Assembly: GCA_045046905.1 (NCBI GenBank)
Contig: JASFYU010000066.1
Coordinates: 1 to 64,000 of the forward strand
Direction: 5' to 3'
Source: JASFYU01 sp045046905
Lineage (GTDB): Bacteria; Bacteroidota; Bacteroidia; Flavobacteriales; Flavobacteriaceae
Length of the DNA: 64,000 nt
Numbering within the stretch: position 1 is the stretch's first letter; each line of letters opens with the position of its first letter. Shown here piece by piece: positions 30,036 through 38,206 of this stretch. A model generated the notes under the pieces. That model was given only the letters and a program-made list of their open reading frames with translations. It made no database searches and was not told the DNA's origin. The position numbers were made by a program, and so were the translations under genes.

Positions 30036-30134
30036 ATGTATTTTTTAAAAGTAGGTTTTTGGCAAATTGCCTTGATTATAGCGGTCGTCGTAATTATTAT
30101 GGTTATAACCCGAATAATGAATGATAAGCGCTAA
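30036..30134 (+). CDS. predicted 32-residue single-pass membrane peptide
   Basis: The ORF starts 9 nt after the aldo/keto reductase stop: MYFLKVGFWQIALII, a hydrophobic helix to about residue 25, then a basic tail TRIMNDKR. Its last 4 nt overlap the 3' end of radA on the other strand. The short spacing and clean helix with a positive tail support a real small membrane protein, but there is no family evidence. It superficially resembles the N-terminus of TatA-like proteins but lacks their amphipathic helix. Confidence 0.4.
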   Translation: MYFLKVGFWQIALIIAVVVIIMVITRIMNDKR

Positions 30135-31492
30135 GTGAACAATGCATTGGCCATATCTTCGATTTTCGTAACTAGATGTATCTCGATTTTGGTATTTTTT
30201 AGGCTTATTTTGTTTCGTTTGGAGACATAAATTGAATTAAAACCCAATTTTTCGGCTTCTAAAATGCGTTGTTCGATGCGTTGTACGGGTCTGATTTCAC
30301 CTGCCAGACCTACTTCTGCCGAAAAACAGACTCCTTTTTCGATGGCGATATCGGCATTGCTCGAAAGTATGGCTGCGATTACCGCCAGATCAATTGCTGG
30401 GTCATCTACCGATATTCCTCCCGTGATATTGAGGAAGACATCTTTAGCGCCCAATTTGAAACCAGCACGTTTTTCAAGCACGGCCAAGAGCATATTCAGC
30501 CGCTTTGCATTATAGCCAGTGGTAGAGCGCTGTGGCGTACCGTAAACTGCTGTACTTACCAATGCCTGTATCTCGATGAGCAAGGGGCGCATTCCCTCCA
30601 CGGTCGAGGCGATGGCCGTTCCGCTGAGTCCTTCGTCATTCTTCGAGATTAGTATTTCAGAAGGGTTGTTTACTTCTCTCAGGCCACTGCCCTGCATTTC
30701 ATAAATACCTAATTCTGCCGTAGATCCAAATCGATTTTTTAGTGCTCTCAATATTCTGTACACATAATTTCGATCACCCTCGAATTGAAGTACCGTATCG
30801 ACCATATGCTCCAATATTTTGGGCCCTGCGATAGAACCATCTTTGGTAATATGACCAATGAGAATCACCGGGGTATTGGTTTCTTTGGCAAATTTGATGA
30901 GTTCAGCGGTACATTCTCGTATCTGAGAAATACTGCCGGCTGCCGATTCGATATAATCGGAATGTAAGGTTTGAATCGAATCGATGACCACGATATCAGG
31001 CTCGGTAGCTTGGATCTGTTGAAAGATGTTCTGGGTTTTAGTTTCGGTTAGGATAAAGCAGGTATCACTATTCGAATGTATGCGATCCGCCCGCATTTTT
31101 ATTTGTTTTTGACTTTCTTCCCCAGAAACATACAAGGTTTTATACGGCAGTTTTAAGGCAATCTGTAATAGCAAGGTGCTTTTTCCGATACCGGGCTCAC
31201 CACCTAGGAGTACTAATGACCCAGGCACCAAGCCGCCCCCTAATACACGATTGAATTCGAGGTCATAGGTGTTTAAACGAAGTTCTTTTTCGGTGTTGAT
31301 TTCATTGATTCGAAGAGGTCTGGCTATTTTTTTTGAAGATTTAGATTGACTTTTCCAAGCTGTTTTTTCCTCTTTTTGAACAACTTCTTCAACAAGGGTG
31401 TTCCATTCTTTACATGCACTGCATTGGCCTACCCATTTGGCATATTGCGTACCACAATTTTGACAAAAAAATGCTGTTTTTGTTTTGGCCAT
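30131..31492 (-). CDS. radA: DNA repair protein RadA
   Basis: 453 residues. A RecA-like branch-migration ATPase acting in recombinational repair. An N-terminal zinc finger has Cys10, Cys13, Cys24 and Cys27. The Walker A motif GGEPGIGKST spans 97-106, the RadA-specific KNRFGST motif lies near 252-258, and a C-terminal Lon-like domain holds GGISVDDPAIDLAV and FSAEVGLAGEIRPV. It is the last gene of a minus-strand stretch that begins with panC. Confidence 0.97.
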   Translation of the reverse strand: MAKTKTAFFCQNCGTQYAKWVGQCSACKEWNTLVEEVVQKEEKTAWKSQSKSSKKIARPLRINEINTEKELRLNTYDLEFNRVLGGGLVPGSLVLLGGEPGIGKSTLLLQIALKLPYKTLYVSGEESQKQIKMRADRIHSNSDTCFILTETKTQNIFQQIQATEPDIVVIDSIQTLHSDYIESAAGSISQIRECTAELIKFAKETNTPVILIGHITKDGSIAGPKILEHMVDTVLQFEGDRNYVYRILRALKNRFGSTAELGIYEMQGSGLREVNNPSEILISKNDEGLSGTAIASTVEGMRPLLIEIQALVSTAVYGTPQRSTTGYNAKRLNMLLAVLEKRAGFKLGAKDVFLNITGGISVDDPAIDLAVIAAILSSNADIAIEKGVCFSAEVGLAGEIRPVQRIEQRILEAEKLGFNSIYVSKRNKISLKNTKIEIHLVTKIEDMANALFT

Positions 31493-31564
31493 AGACCTTT
31501 ACATCTGGTTTTAGCCAAAGGTAGTAAGAACTTAGAAAAAGTGCGTTGATTTCTTTCTTCACGT

Positions 31565-31740
31565 TTTAATCAAAAAGAATTCCCCTATGGCTCTGCCTCG
31601 GGGATAGTCGGTTTCAACAAATTTTTTAATGCCCTCTCTCGTACTCGAGATTGCCTCCTTTTTCGGATAGCTATCGGAATAAAGATGTTTTTACGGAATC
31701 ATAGCTCGTGCCCTTGGGTCGAGCTTGTTGATTTCTATGA
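31565..31740 (+). repeat. mosaic intergenic repeat, copy B
   Basis: Middle module CTCTGCCTCGGGGATAGTCG shared with copy A, then a CGGATAGCTATCGGAA palindrome, then the tail ATAGCTCGTGCCCTTGGGTC shared with copies F and I. It fills most of the gap between radA and the esterase-like gene. Confidence 0.7.
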
Positions 31741-31759
31741 GAATATTGATTGAACCTGA

Positions 31760-32902
31760 TTAGAACCCGAAATCGGCCTTCAAGGCATCGATTTTTTCGA
31801 GGGCCATTTCTTTGGTCAAGAAGTCGATTTCATCCATCCCAAAAGATTTCTCAAAAGTTCTGAGCGCCTTTTTAGGCTCGCCCAGTTGTTCATAGTACTC
31901 TCCTTCGAAGTAGAAACCGAGCATAGTGCCAGGAAATTCTCGCTTACAAAGATCAGCTAGTGGTTTTAAGGATTCTGTATCCTCCTTTTTTCGAATACCA
32001 GCATAAATGGCCATGACATCATTGAGGTCTACACTTTTATGAAAGCCAAAAAGATCTTCGATACTCTTGTATTTGTCCTCTAAATAGTTGAAAACCGGTT
32101 CGTCTGAAGTCAATATTTTGGATTTGTATTCTTTAGGGCTAATGGGCTTGAACATGCTGAAAATATTATCAAAGGCCTTTCCGATGCCATAGGTAGCGAT
32201 TGAAATATGGTCCGCTTGAGGGTATTCATCAAAATAGTAATGTAAAGATGGCTTGTCCAATGCCTTGATGGCATTGTGCATGGCCATAATTCTAGGGGTC
32301 TGTTTGCTTTTCTCGCCTTCTAAAATCAGTTGATAAAAGATTTGTTGGTCCAAAGCACCTAGACGGGCTGGTACTCGTGTCTCCATTTCGGGGGCTAAGG
32401 TCGGTGAAATATTGATATAGGCATTAAACAATGAATCTTCTTTGAACAGCCAGTAATTCATAAAATTGGCGGTGATATCATAGCCTACAATCATCTTAAA
32501 AGGGGCTGTGCTGTATTTCGACTCGAGGTAGGGAATAATCTCCATTCCGATAAACTCGAAGAATTTTTTTCCTTTTTCCGACGGCAGTCCATTATCGGGA
32601 TCAAAGCTGCAATCATCGAATCGAATACCATTTTTACCTTGATCCACCCCAACGATAATACTTTGGGGCATACCTTGAAATTGGTTATAAAACTTGGTGG
32701 TAGCCACCACTTGCTCGAAAAGATACTCCCCATCAAGAACAACGATTAAAGGGTATTTTTTCTCTTCATCATAATCTTCTGGAAAATAATAGCGCAGCTC
32801 TCGGCGTTCTTGAAGTTTAAAGGATTCAAAAATTTCAGAGGTCACTTGTGCGTGAAGACCAAGACATAGGAACAAGGTAAAAATGGTGAATAGGCGTTGC
32901 AT
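31760..32902 (-). CDS. alpha/beta-hydrolase-fold (esterase D-like) secreted protein lacking the Ser nucleophile
   Basis: 380 residues. Signal peptide ending GLHAQ, an esterase D-like alpha/beta-hydrolase domain at about 25-240 (KKYPLIVVLDGEYLFE; IIVGVDQGKNGIRFDDCSF), and a C-terminal helical region like tetratricopeptide repeats at about 285-375 (KKEDTESLKPLADLC; GEPKKALRTFEKSFG). At the nucleophile elbow, where G-H-S-x-G is expected, the sequence is GYDITA (Asp142), so a classical serine esterase mechanism is unlikely. It follows the flippase-like gene by 26 nt and is probably co-transcribed. Confidence 0.8.
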   Translation of the reverse strand: MQRLFTIFTLFLCLGLHAQVTSEIFESFKLQERRELRYYFPEDYDEEKKYPLIVVLDGEYLFEQVVATTKFYNQFQGMPQSIIVGVDQGKNGIRFDDCSFDPDNGLPSEKGKKFFEFIGMEIIPYLESKYSTAPFKMIVGYDITANFMNYWLFKEDSLFNAYINISPTLAPEMETRVPARLGALDQQIFYQLILEGEKSKQTPRIMAMHNAIKALDKPSLHYYFDEYPQADHISIATYGIGKAFDNIFSMFKPISPKEYKSKILTSDEPVFNYLEDKYKSIEDLFGFHKSVDLNDVMAIYAGIRKKEDTESLKPLADLCKREFPGTMLGFYFEGEYYEQLGEPKKALRTFEKSFGMDEIDFLTKEMALEKIDALKADFGF

Positions 32903-32928
32903 GGGTTAGTTTTTGGCGAATACGTAGA

Positions 32929-33900
32929 CTATCGTTTTCTGTTCAATAACGGTAATAACAGAAAAGATATTGCACCAAAAACCACGACCATAAGGGTTTG
33001 TGCAATCCACATGATCCAGCCAAATGCACTACCTGATACCTCGCTGATGCCGAAAATGGCCAAGGCTTTACTAATTGCTATGGGGTAGAGCCCAATACCT
33101 CCATTGGTGAACATCATGGCAAGTGCCCCTGCTACAAAGGCTACCATTAGCTGGCTTAATGAGAGGTCTAAGGTTTCAAGAACGGTAAATTTTATGACCC
33201 ATAACATTCCAATATAGCAGCCCCAGATAAAAAGTGTATGTAGCACAAAGGCCCATTTGTTTTTCATTTTAAAGATACTCAGAACGCCATCCATAAGACC
33301 TTCCGAAAATTTTTTTATTTTGATTGCAATCTTATGTGTCGATTTTTTTATAATAAAAGTAAAAAATACCAGACCCAGAGTTCCTGCGCCCAAAAGCAAT
33401 AAAATGCTAGTGATGGGGAAGCCGATATCTTGTAGGAATGCCATTATGATATCGGTTTGTAAGAACAATGTTATTGCGATAATAGACAGCAACATGATGA
33501 CATCGATTACCCTTTCGGTGATAATTGTGCCAATACCTTTTTCAAAGGGCACATCTTCATAGGTAGAAAGGGCAGTGGCCCGTAATATTTCTCCTGTTCT
33601 AGGAATGCCTAGGTTGGCTAAATAGGCCATAAGAATCAGGAAAACATTGTTGCTGACCCTTGGTTTGTATCCTAGGGGTTCCAAGAGATAGTTCCAACGA
33701 ATGGCGCGTGATATATGGCCTACAATTCCTAATAGGACTGAAAGTCCGACCCAGAACAAATCGGCCTGTTTTATGTAGTGCAGTATTTGTTCCCGGTCAG
33801 TTGCCGATGTGGAATTGTACCAGTACCAGACCAAAAAAACTCCCAAGGCCATTGGGAGCATAATCTTTAAAGTTTTTTTTAATCGCGGGGCGGTAGCCAT
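32929..33900 (-). CDS. lysylphosphatidylglycerol synthase transmembrane-domain (UPF0104-type) protein
   Basis: 323 residues with about eight predicted membrane helices. Motifs GHISRAIRWNYLLEPLGYKP, AYLANLGIPRTGEILRATALS and TNGGIGLYPIAISKALAI are those of the LPG synthase TM region / flippase-like family, which lacks the soluble synthase domain. The first nine codons (MATAPRLKK) lie within or abut the head of mosaic repeat D, whose complement supplies the ATG at 33900. The next in-frame ATG (MLPMALG) is 13 codons in, so the true start could be internal. It belongs to the panC-panD run. Confidence 0.85.
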   Translation of the reverse strand: MATAPRLKKTLKIMLPMALGVFLVWYWYNSTSATDREQILHYIKQADLFWVGLSVLLGIVGHISRAIRWNYLLEPLGYKPRVSNNVFLILMAYLANLGIPRTGEILRATALSTYEDVPFEKGIGTIITERVIDVIMLLSIIAITLFLQTDIIMAFLQDIGFPITSILLLLGAGTLGLVFFTFIIKKSTHKIAIKIKKFSEGLMDGVLSIFKMKNKWAFVLHTLFIWGCYIGMLWVIKFTVLETLDLSLSQLMVAFVAGALAMMFTNGGIGLYPIAISKALAIFGISEVSGSAFGWIMWIAQTLMVVVFGAISFLLLPLLNRKR

Positions 33901-34030
33901 ACATTGAATTTAATTTCTTGATGCCTACCTACTGCAGGTGGGCTCTGCGTAGTTCCGATAGCTATCGGAATGAGAAGGGAGTTCCTTACTATAATATTTC
34001 GACCCCTTGGGTTGAGGGGGTTTATTTGTG
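33874..34030 (+). repeat. mosaic intergenic repeat, copy D (most complete)
   Basis: Contains head (33878-33913, AATCGCGGGGCGGTAGCCAT), a CCTACCTACTGCAGGTGGG module, the 18-nt palindrome TTCCGATAGCTATCGGAA at 33953-33970, and a tail with CGACCCCTTGGGTTGAGG. The head overlaps the 5' end of the flippase-like gene on the other strand. Confidence 0.75.
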
Positions 34031-34041
34031 CTGATCAAAAC

Positions 34042-34392
34042 TTAATTTAAGAGATTGGTCTCTTCATTAGGAAATACTAGAGCGGGGTTGAATTTTTTCG
34101 CTTCTTCAATATCCATCCTGCCGTAGGTGATTAGAATTAGTACATCGCCAAGGGCGACTTTTCTTGCGGCGGCCCCATTCAAGGTAATCTCTCCACTAGC
34201 TCGTGGGCCAGGAATGGCGTATGTTTCTAATCGTTCGCCATTGTTATTGTTGACAATCTGCACTTTTTCTCCTCGAATTATATTGGCGGCATCCATCAAA
34301 TCTTCATCTATGGTAATGCTTCCAATATAATTTAAATCGGCTCCCGTAACTTTTACGCGATGGATCTTTGATTTTATGACTTCGATTTGCAT
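34042..34392 (-). CDS. panD: aspartate 1-decarboxylase
   Basis: 116 residues. It makes beta-alanine for pantothenate synthesis. The self-cleavage site Gly24-Ser25 in YIGSITID, which yields the pyruvoyl group, is intact, as are [26 protein letters not shown] and DVLILITYG. It is 13 nt downstream of panC, so the two enzymes that make and use beta-alanine are translated from one message. Confidence 0.97.
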   Translation of the reverse strand: MQIEVIKSKIHRVKVTGADLNYIGSITIDEDLMDAANIIRGEKVQIVNNNNGERLETYAIPGPRASGEITLNGAAARKVALGDVLILITYGRMDIEEAKKFNPALVFPNEETNLLN

Positions 34393-34405
34393 AGGACAAA
34401 GTTAG

Positions 34406-35260
34406 TTAATTCAGGGCTATATTGTCTATTAGCCTTACATCATTGGCGTAAACGGCAACAAAAGCCCTATATTTTTTGTTTTTAAGCTTCCTTTGAATAG
34501 GTGTTAAGGTGTCAAGATCGGTTATCTCGACATATTCAAGTTTTAGGTTCGCTTGGGTTTTGAATTGACTTCTGACCCAATCTGTAACAGATTTAGCACT
34601 TTCCATGCCAAATTTATTTTTGGCAGTCTGTAAGGTTTTGTATATGAAGGCGGCCTCTTTTCTCAGGCTTTTTGAAAGCCTTTTATTTCTTGAACTCAAG
34701 GCCAGACCGGTCGGTTCTCTGACAATAGGGCAGCCAATTATTGCTACCGGAATATTTCGTTTCTGCACTAATTTTTTGATAATCTGTAGTTGTTGATAAT
34801 CTTTTTCGCCAAAATAGGCCGTATCTGGTCGTACGAGGGTCAATAAGGCCTCGACAATTGTACCTACCCCATTGAAATGATTGTCTCTGAAAGCGCCTTC
34901 CATCACTTTGTCCAAGCCATCGAATTCATACGATTTAGAATGTACCTCGGCGGCATAGATTTCCCTTACCGAGGGTGCAAAAACAATAATTTCTTTTGAT
35001 GCCTCTTGTAATAAGGCCAAATCGGCGTTTAAGGTTTTAGGATATTTTTTTAGATCTTCGGCAGTATTGAACTGGGTCGGATTTACAAAGATGCTGACCA
35101 CGACAAGCTCATTTTCTGTCAGAGCCCTTGTTGTCAGGGCTATATGGCCGTTATGTAAGGCTCCCATGGTGGGTACCAGCCCTAGCCTTTTTCTTCCCCA
35201 TACCGAGGAAAGTCTTGACTCTAATTCTTTTTTAGTCTTTATAACCAACATAGGATCCAA
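34406..35260 (-). CDS. panC: pantothenate synthetase
   Basis: 284 residues. It joins pantoate and beta-alanine using ATP. The nucleotidylyltransferase motifs are VPTMGALHNGHIAL (with HxGH), FGEKDYQQL and LALSSRNKRLS. Start at ATG 35260; ATG 35251 (MLVIKTK) is an equally short alternative 9 nt later. A -7 box at 35272-35279 leaves at most about 15 nt of leader. First gene of the minus-strand run panC-panD-flippase-like-esterase-like. Confidence 0.96.
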   Translation of the reverse strand: MDPMLVIKTKKELESRLSSVWGRKRLGLVPTMGALHNGHIALTTRALTENELVVVSIFVNPTQFNTAEDLKKYPKTLNADLALLQEASKEIIVFAPSVREIYAAEVHSKSYEFDGLDKVMEGAFRDNHFNGVGTIVEALLTLVRPDTAYFGEKDYQQLQIIKKLVQKRNIPVAIIGCPIVREPTGLALSSRNKRLSKSLRKEAAFIYKTLQTAKNKFGMESAKSVTDWVRSQFKTQANLKLEYVEITDLDTLTPIQRKLKNKKYRAFVAVYANDVRLIDNIALN

Positions 35261-35271
35261 TTAAAAGCGAG

Positions 35272-35279
35272 CAAACTTA
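35272..35279 (-). promoter_or_regulatory. -7 box of panC
   Basis: On the minus strand TAAGTTTG, an exact TAnnTTTG match, 12 nt before the panC ATG. It is divergent from the glycogen synthase promoter at 35311. Confidence 0.5.
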
Positions 35280-35310
35280 CTATAATTACAGCTAATCTGT
35301 ATAATTTTTG

Positions 35311-35318
35311 TAATTTTG
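35311..35318 (+). promoter_or_regulatory. -7 box of the glycogen/starch synthase-like gene
   Basis: TAATTTTG, exact consensus, about 36 nt before the ATG at 35355. Confidence 0.5.
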
Positions 35319-35354
35319 CAGCCACGCTAGCGTAATTAATAAAAAATAGCTTTT

Positions 35355-36164
35355 ATGAATGGTAAAAAGATATTGTTTGTATCTTCTGAATTAGTCCCTT
35401 ACTTGCCTGAGAACGAGGTTTCCTTAATGTCGTACGAGACGCCTAGAATGGTCAACAGCAGTGGTGGTCAAATTAGGATTTTCATGCCAAGATACGGAAG
35501 CATTAACGAGAGAAGGCACCAACTTCATGAAGTAATACGCCTATCAGGAATGAATCTGGTCATAAATGACATGGACATGCCTTTGATAATAAAAGTGGCT
35601 TCGATTCCAAAGGAGCGCATACAGGTATATTTCATTGATAATGAGGAGTATTTTAAAAGAAAGGCCACCTTCACTGACGAGGATGGAGTACTTTTTCCTG
35701 ATAATGACGAAAGAGCTATTTTCTTTGCCAAAGGTGTTGTTGAAACGGTAAAAAAACTCAATTGGTCTCCAGATATTATCCATGTTCATGGCTGGTTGGC
35801 TTCATTGCTACCTCTTTATTTAAAGAAATATTATGCTGATGAGCCTTTGTTTGCGGACAGTAAAATAGTCACATCAGTCTATGGTAGTTCATTTGACGGG
35901 GAACTTGATAAGGGCATGATAAAGAAAATTGCTTTCGATGGCGTACCCGAAGATGAAATAACCGTACTTGCCGAGCCCAATTATAATAATTTGTTAAAAG
36001 TAGCTGTAGATCATTCAGATGCGATTATTTTAGCCGCGGAAGACATTCCAGAAGATTTACAAAAACACATTTCCAACCTTAAAAAACCTGTGTTGCCATA
36101 TGTTTCTTTACAAGAGTTTGAAGATGCCTATGCTAATTTTTATAGCACTGAAGTTTTAAAATAA
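35355..36164 (+). CDS. glycogen/starch synthase-like protein, N-terminal GT5 half only
   Basis: 269 residues. It resembles the N-terminal catalytic domain of glycogen synthase: KILFVSSELVPYLPENEVSLMSYETPRMVNSSGGQIRIFMPRYG, YFIDNEEYFKR and PDIIHVHGWLASLLPLYL. Typical GlgA proteins are about 470-490 residues with a second Rossmann domain binding ADP-glucose; that half is absent. The conserved Lys-x-Gly-Gly near the N-terminus is not recognisable (here NEVSLMSYETP). The same short form is common in flavobacteria, so it is not a local truncation. It ends 5 nt before the DUF4270 lipoprotein gene, so they are co-transcribed. Full synthase activity is doubtful. Confidence 0.8.
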   Translation: MNGKKILFVSSELVPYLPENEVSLMSYETPRMVNSSGGQIRIFMPRYGSINERRHQLHEVIRLSGMNLVINDMDMPLIIKVASIPKERIQVYFIDNEEYFKRKATFTDEDGVLFPDNDERAIFFAKGVVETVKKLNWSPDIIHVHGWLASLLPLYLKKYYADEPLFADSKIVTSVYGSSFDGELDKGMIKKIAFDGVPEDEITVLAEPNYNNLLKVAVDHSDAIILAAEDIPEDLQKHISNLKKPVLPYVSLQEFEDAYANFYSTEVLK

Positions 36165-36169
36165 CCTAA

Positions 36170-38008
36170 ATGATTTTTTTGAACAGATTCAAATTTTCTG
36201 CCTTTGCAGGAATTTTACTGGTTGTGGTACTCGTCTCCTGTGAAAAGGATTTGACAACTATTGGTGCCGGGGTAATAGGAGGGGAGCCTTTTACAACAAG
36301 CAAGAGGGTCTACAGTGTTTTTGCTTATAATAAAAAAATCAAGGCGGTACGCACCAATAAATTGCCGATATACCAATTGGGTATTTTTAACGATCCGATT
36401 TATGGAAAATCTGAGGCGAGAATAACGACACAAGTGCAGTTGTCAACGCCCAATCCTACATTTGGTTTTCTCTCCCAGGAAAATGAAGACGATGCAGAAG
36501 ATGATGATGTTGCCTCAACTATAAGGGAGGATGAAGTTGTAGATTCGGTGTATCTGTATATTCCCTTTTTGAGGAATCCATCAGGTGACCGAGATAATGA
36601 TGGGGTCGCTGATCAATTTGATATTGACCCTGAAGACCCTAATAGTGATAGCGATGACGATGGTGTGACTGATGCCCAGGAGAAAGCTAGAGGTAGCGAC
36701 CCTCTTAATGCAGATACCGACGGTGATGGGATTAATGATGATGAAGATGGCGATTTCGCAAAAAACCAGTTTGCGAGAAAGGTCGATTTAGACAGTATTT
36801 ATGGTGTAGAAAAAGAAGATTATGAGACAAGGCCGTTTAGTCTTAAGGTAGAACGTTCTACGTACTTTCTAAGAGACTTAGACCCTACTGCCAATTTTCA
36901 GGAAGCGCAGGAGTATTTTTCGTCACAACGGTTTTCTCCGACCTTTGTTTCTGATGTTCTTTTTTATGGAGAGGTGACTATAAGCAATAAAGAAATACTG
37001 CTCAAAAAGAAAGACAATCTTTCGACAGAGGATGTTGATGAATCAAATGAGTTTGATAGGCTGAGTCCGGGTTTGAGAGTGGCATTGGATAATGATTTTT
37101 TTCAAGAAAACCTACTCGACAAAGAAGGGAGTTCAGACCTATTGAGCCAAGCGAATTTCTTAAATTTTCTAAGAGGCATCCATTTGTCGATTCCCGATGA
37201 TGATATCATGATTTTATTCGATTTAAAGCAAGCTAACATCACCGTTAGTTATAGCTATAAGAGTGTTGATACAAATAACACCACAGATATTTCTGACGAT
37301 ATCGAGGAAACAAAAGAAAAAAGCTATTTCTTGCCGTTATTGCAACGACAACAAAGTGGCTTGATTAATGGAAATGCCGTAAATACATTTATCAATGATG
37401 ATTATCCGCCAGCTATTGCAGATAATTTGGATACTGGAGAAGAGGCCTCTAGGTTATTTATAAAAGGAGGAGCGGGTTCTTATGCGGAGATTATACTTTT
37501 TGAGGAAGGTGATATAGATCAAATCAAAGCGAATAATTGGATTATCAATGAAGCCAATTTAATCTTTTATGTAGATCGTACAAGCTTGGATAATTCAGAA
37601 AACGTAATTGAACCGCCAAGGTTATATTTGTATAATGCTGATACTGGTGAAGTTCTTTATGACGTTACCTCAGATACCCAAGGAGATACAGCGTTATCGT
37701 ACTACCCTCAGTATGACGGAGTTTTAGAAAAATCTGGTACTAAGGGTTTAAAATATACGGTCAGGATTACCAAGTATATCAATGATATTATCATTAGGGG
37801 TGCCGAAAATGCAACTTTAGGGCTTACCATTACGCCTGATGTTAGGATAACCAGTGTCTCAAATGCTATACTTGCAAACGATATTGAGAAAGAACTTCCT
37901 GTTATTTCGAATATAAGCCCTCTGGGTACAGTGCTGTATGGCAGCAATCTTGACGTTTCCGATGACAAGAGATTAAAACTTGAAATTTTCTATACAGAGA
38001 CTAACTAA
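36170..38008 (+). CDS. DUF4270 lipoprotein with thrombospondin-3-like calcium repeats
   Basis: 612 residues. Lipoprotein signal ending LVSC (Cys25) and a DUF4270 domain running the length ([42 protein letters not shown] at the start; [17 protein letters not shown] sequence and [15 protein letters not shown] end). Between about residues 138 and 200 is an insert of DxDxDG loops ([46 protein letters not shown]) of the thrombospondin type-3 kind. DUF4270 proteins are outer-membrane or surface lipoproteins of unknown role. It follows the glycogen synthase-like gene by 5 nt. Confidence 0.85.
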   Translation: MIFLNRFKFSAFAGILLVVVLVSCEKDLTTIGAGVIGGEPFTTSKRVYSVFAYNKKIKAVRTNKLPIYQLGIFNDPIYGKSEARITTQVQLSTPNPTFGFLSQENEDDAEDDDVASTIREDEVVDSVYLYIPFLRNPSGDRDNDGVADQFDIDPEDPNSDSDDDGVTDAQEKARGSDPLNADTDGDGINDDEDGDFAKNQFARKVDLDSIYGVEKEDYETRPFSLKVERSTYFLRDLDPTANFQEAQEYFSSQRFSPTFVSDVLFYGEVTISNKEILLKKKDNLSTEDVDESNEFDRLSPGLRVALDNDFFQENLLDKEGSSDLLSQANFLNFLRGIHLSIPDDDIMILFDLKQANITVSYSYKSVDTNNTTDISDDIEETKEKSYFLPLLQRQQSGLINGNAVNTFINDDYPPAIADNLDTGEEASRLFIKGGAGSYAEIILFEEGDIDQIKANNWIINEANLIFYVDRTSLDNSENVIEPPRLYLYNADTGEVLYDVTSDTQGDTALSYYPQYDGVLEKSGTKGLKYTVRITKYINDIIIRGAENATLGLTITPDVRITSVSNAILANDIEKELPVISNISPLGTVLYGSNLDVSDDKRLKLEIFYTETN

Positions 38009-38206
38009 GAAAAGATTTCGGTTTTTTTGGCAGTTAGGGAAGGTCTGTGTAGTTCAATGATTTCTTTGTAGTTATTTCCTAGTTTATATACCACTTACAG
38101 AAATTAAGCGTTTATATCCAAAGTAGATTTAAATGGGCTTTAGTGTTCCCGTTTATATTTGAAACTGTTTTGGACTAGATATATAACGTAAAATAAATTT
38201 TGGATT

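Noticed and set aside
38009..38206. glmS ribozyme upstream of glmS
   Set aside because: The 198-nt gap shows no recognisable ribozyme core.
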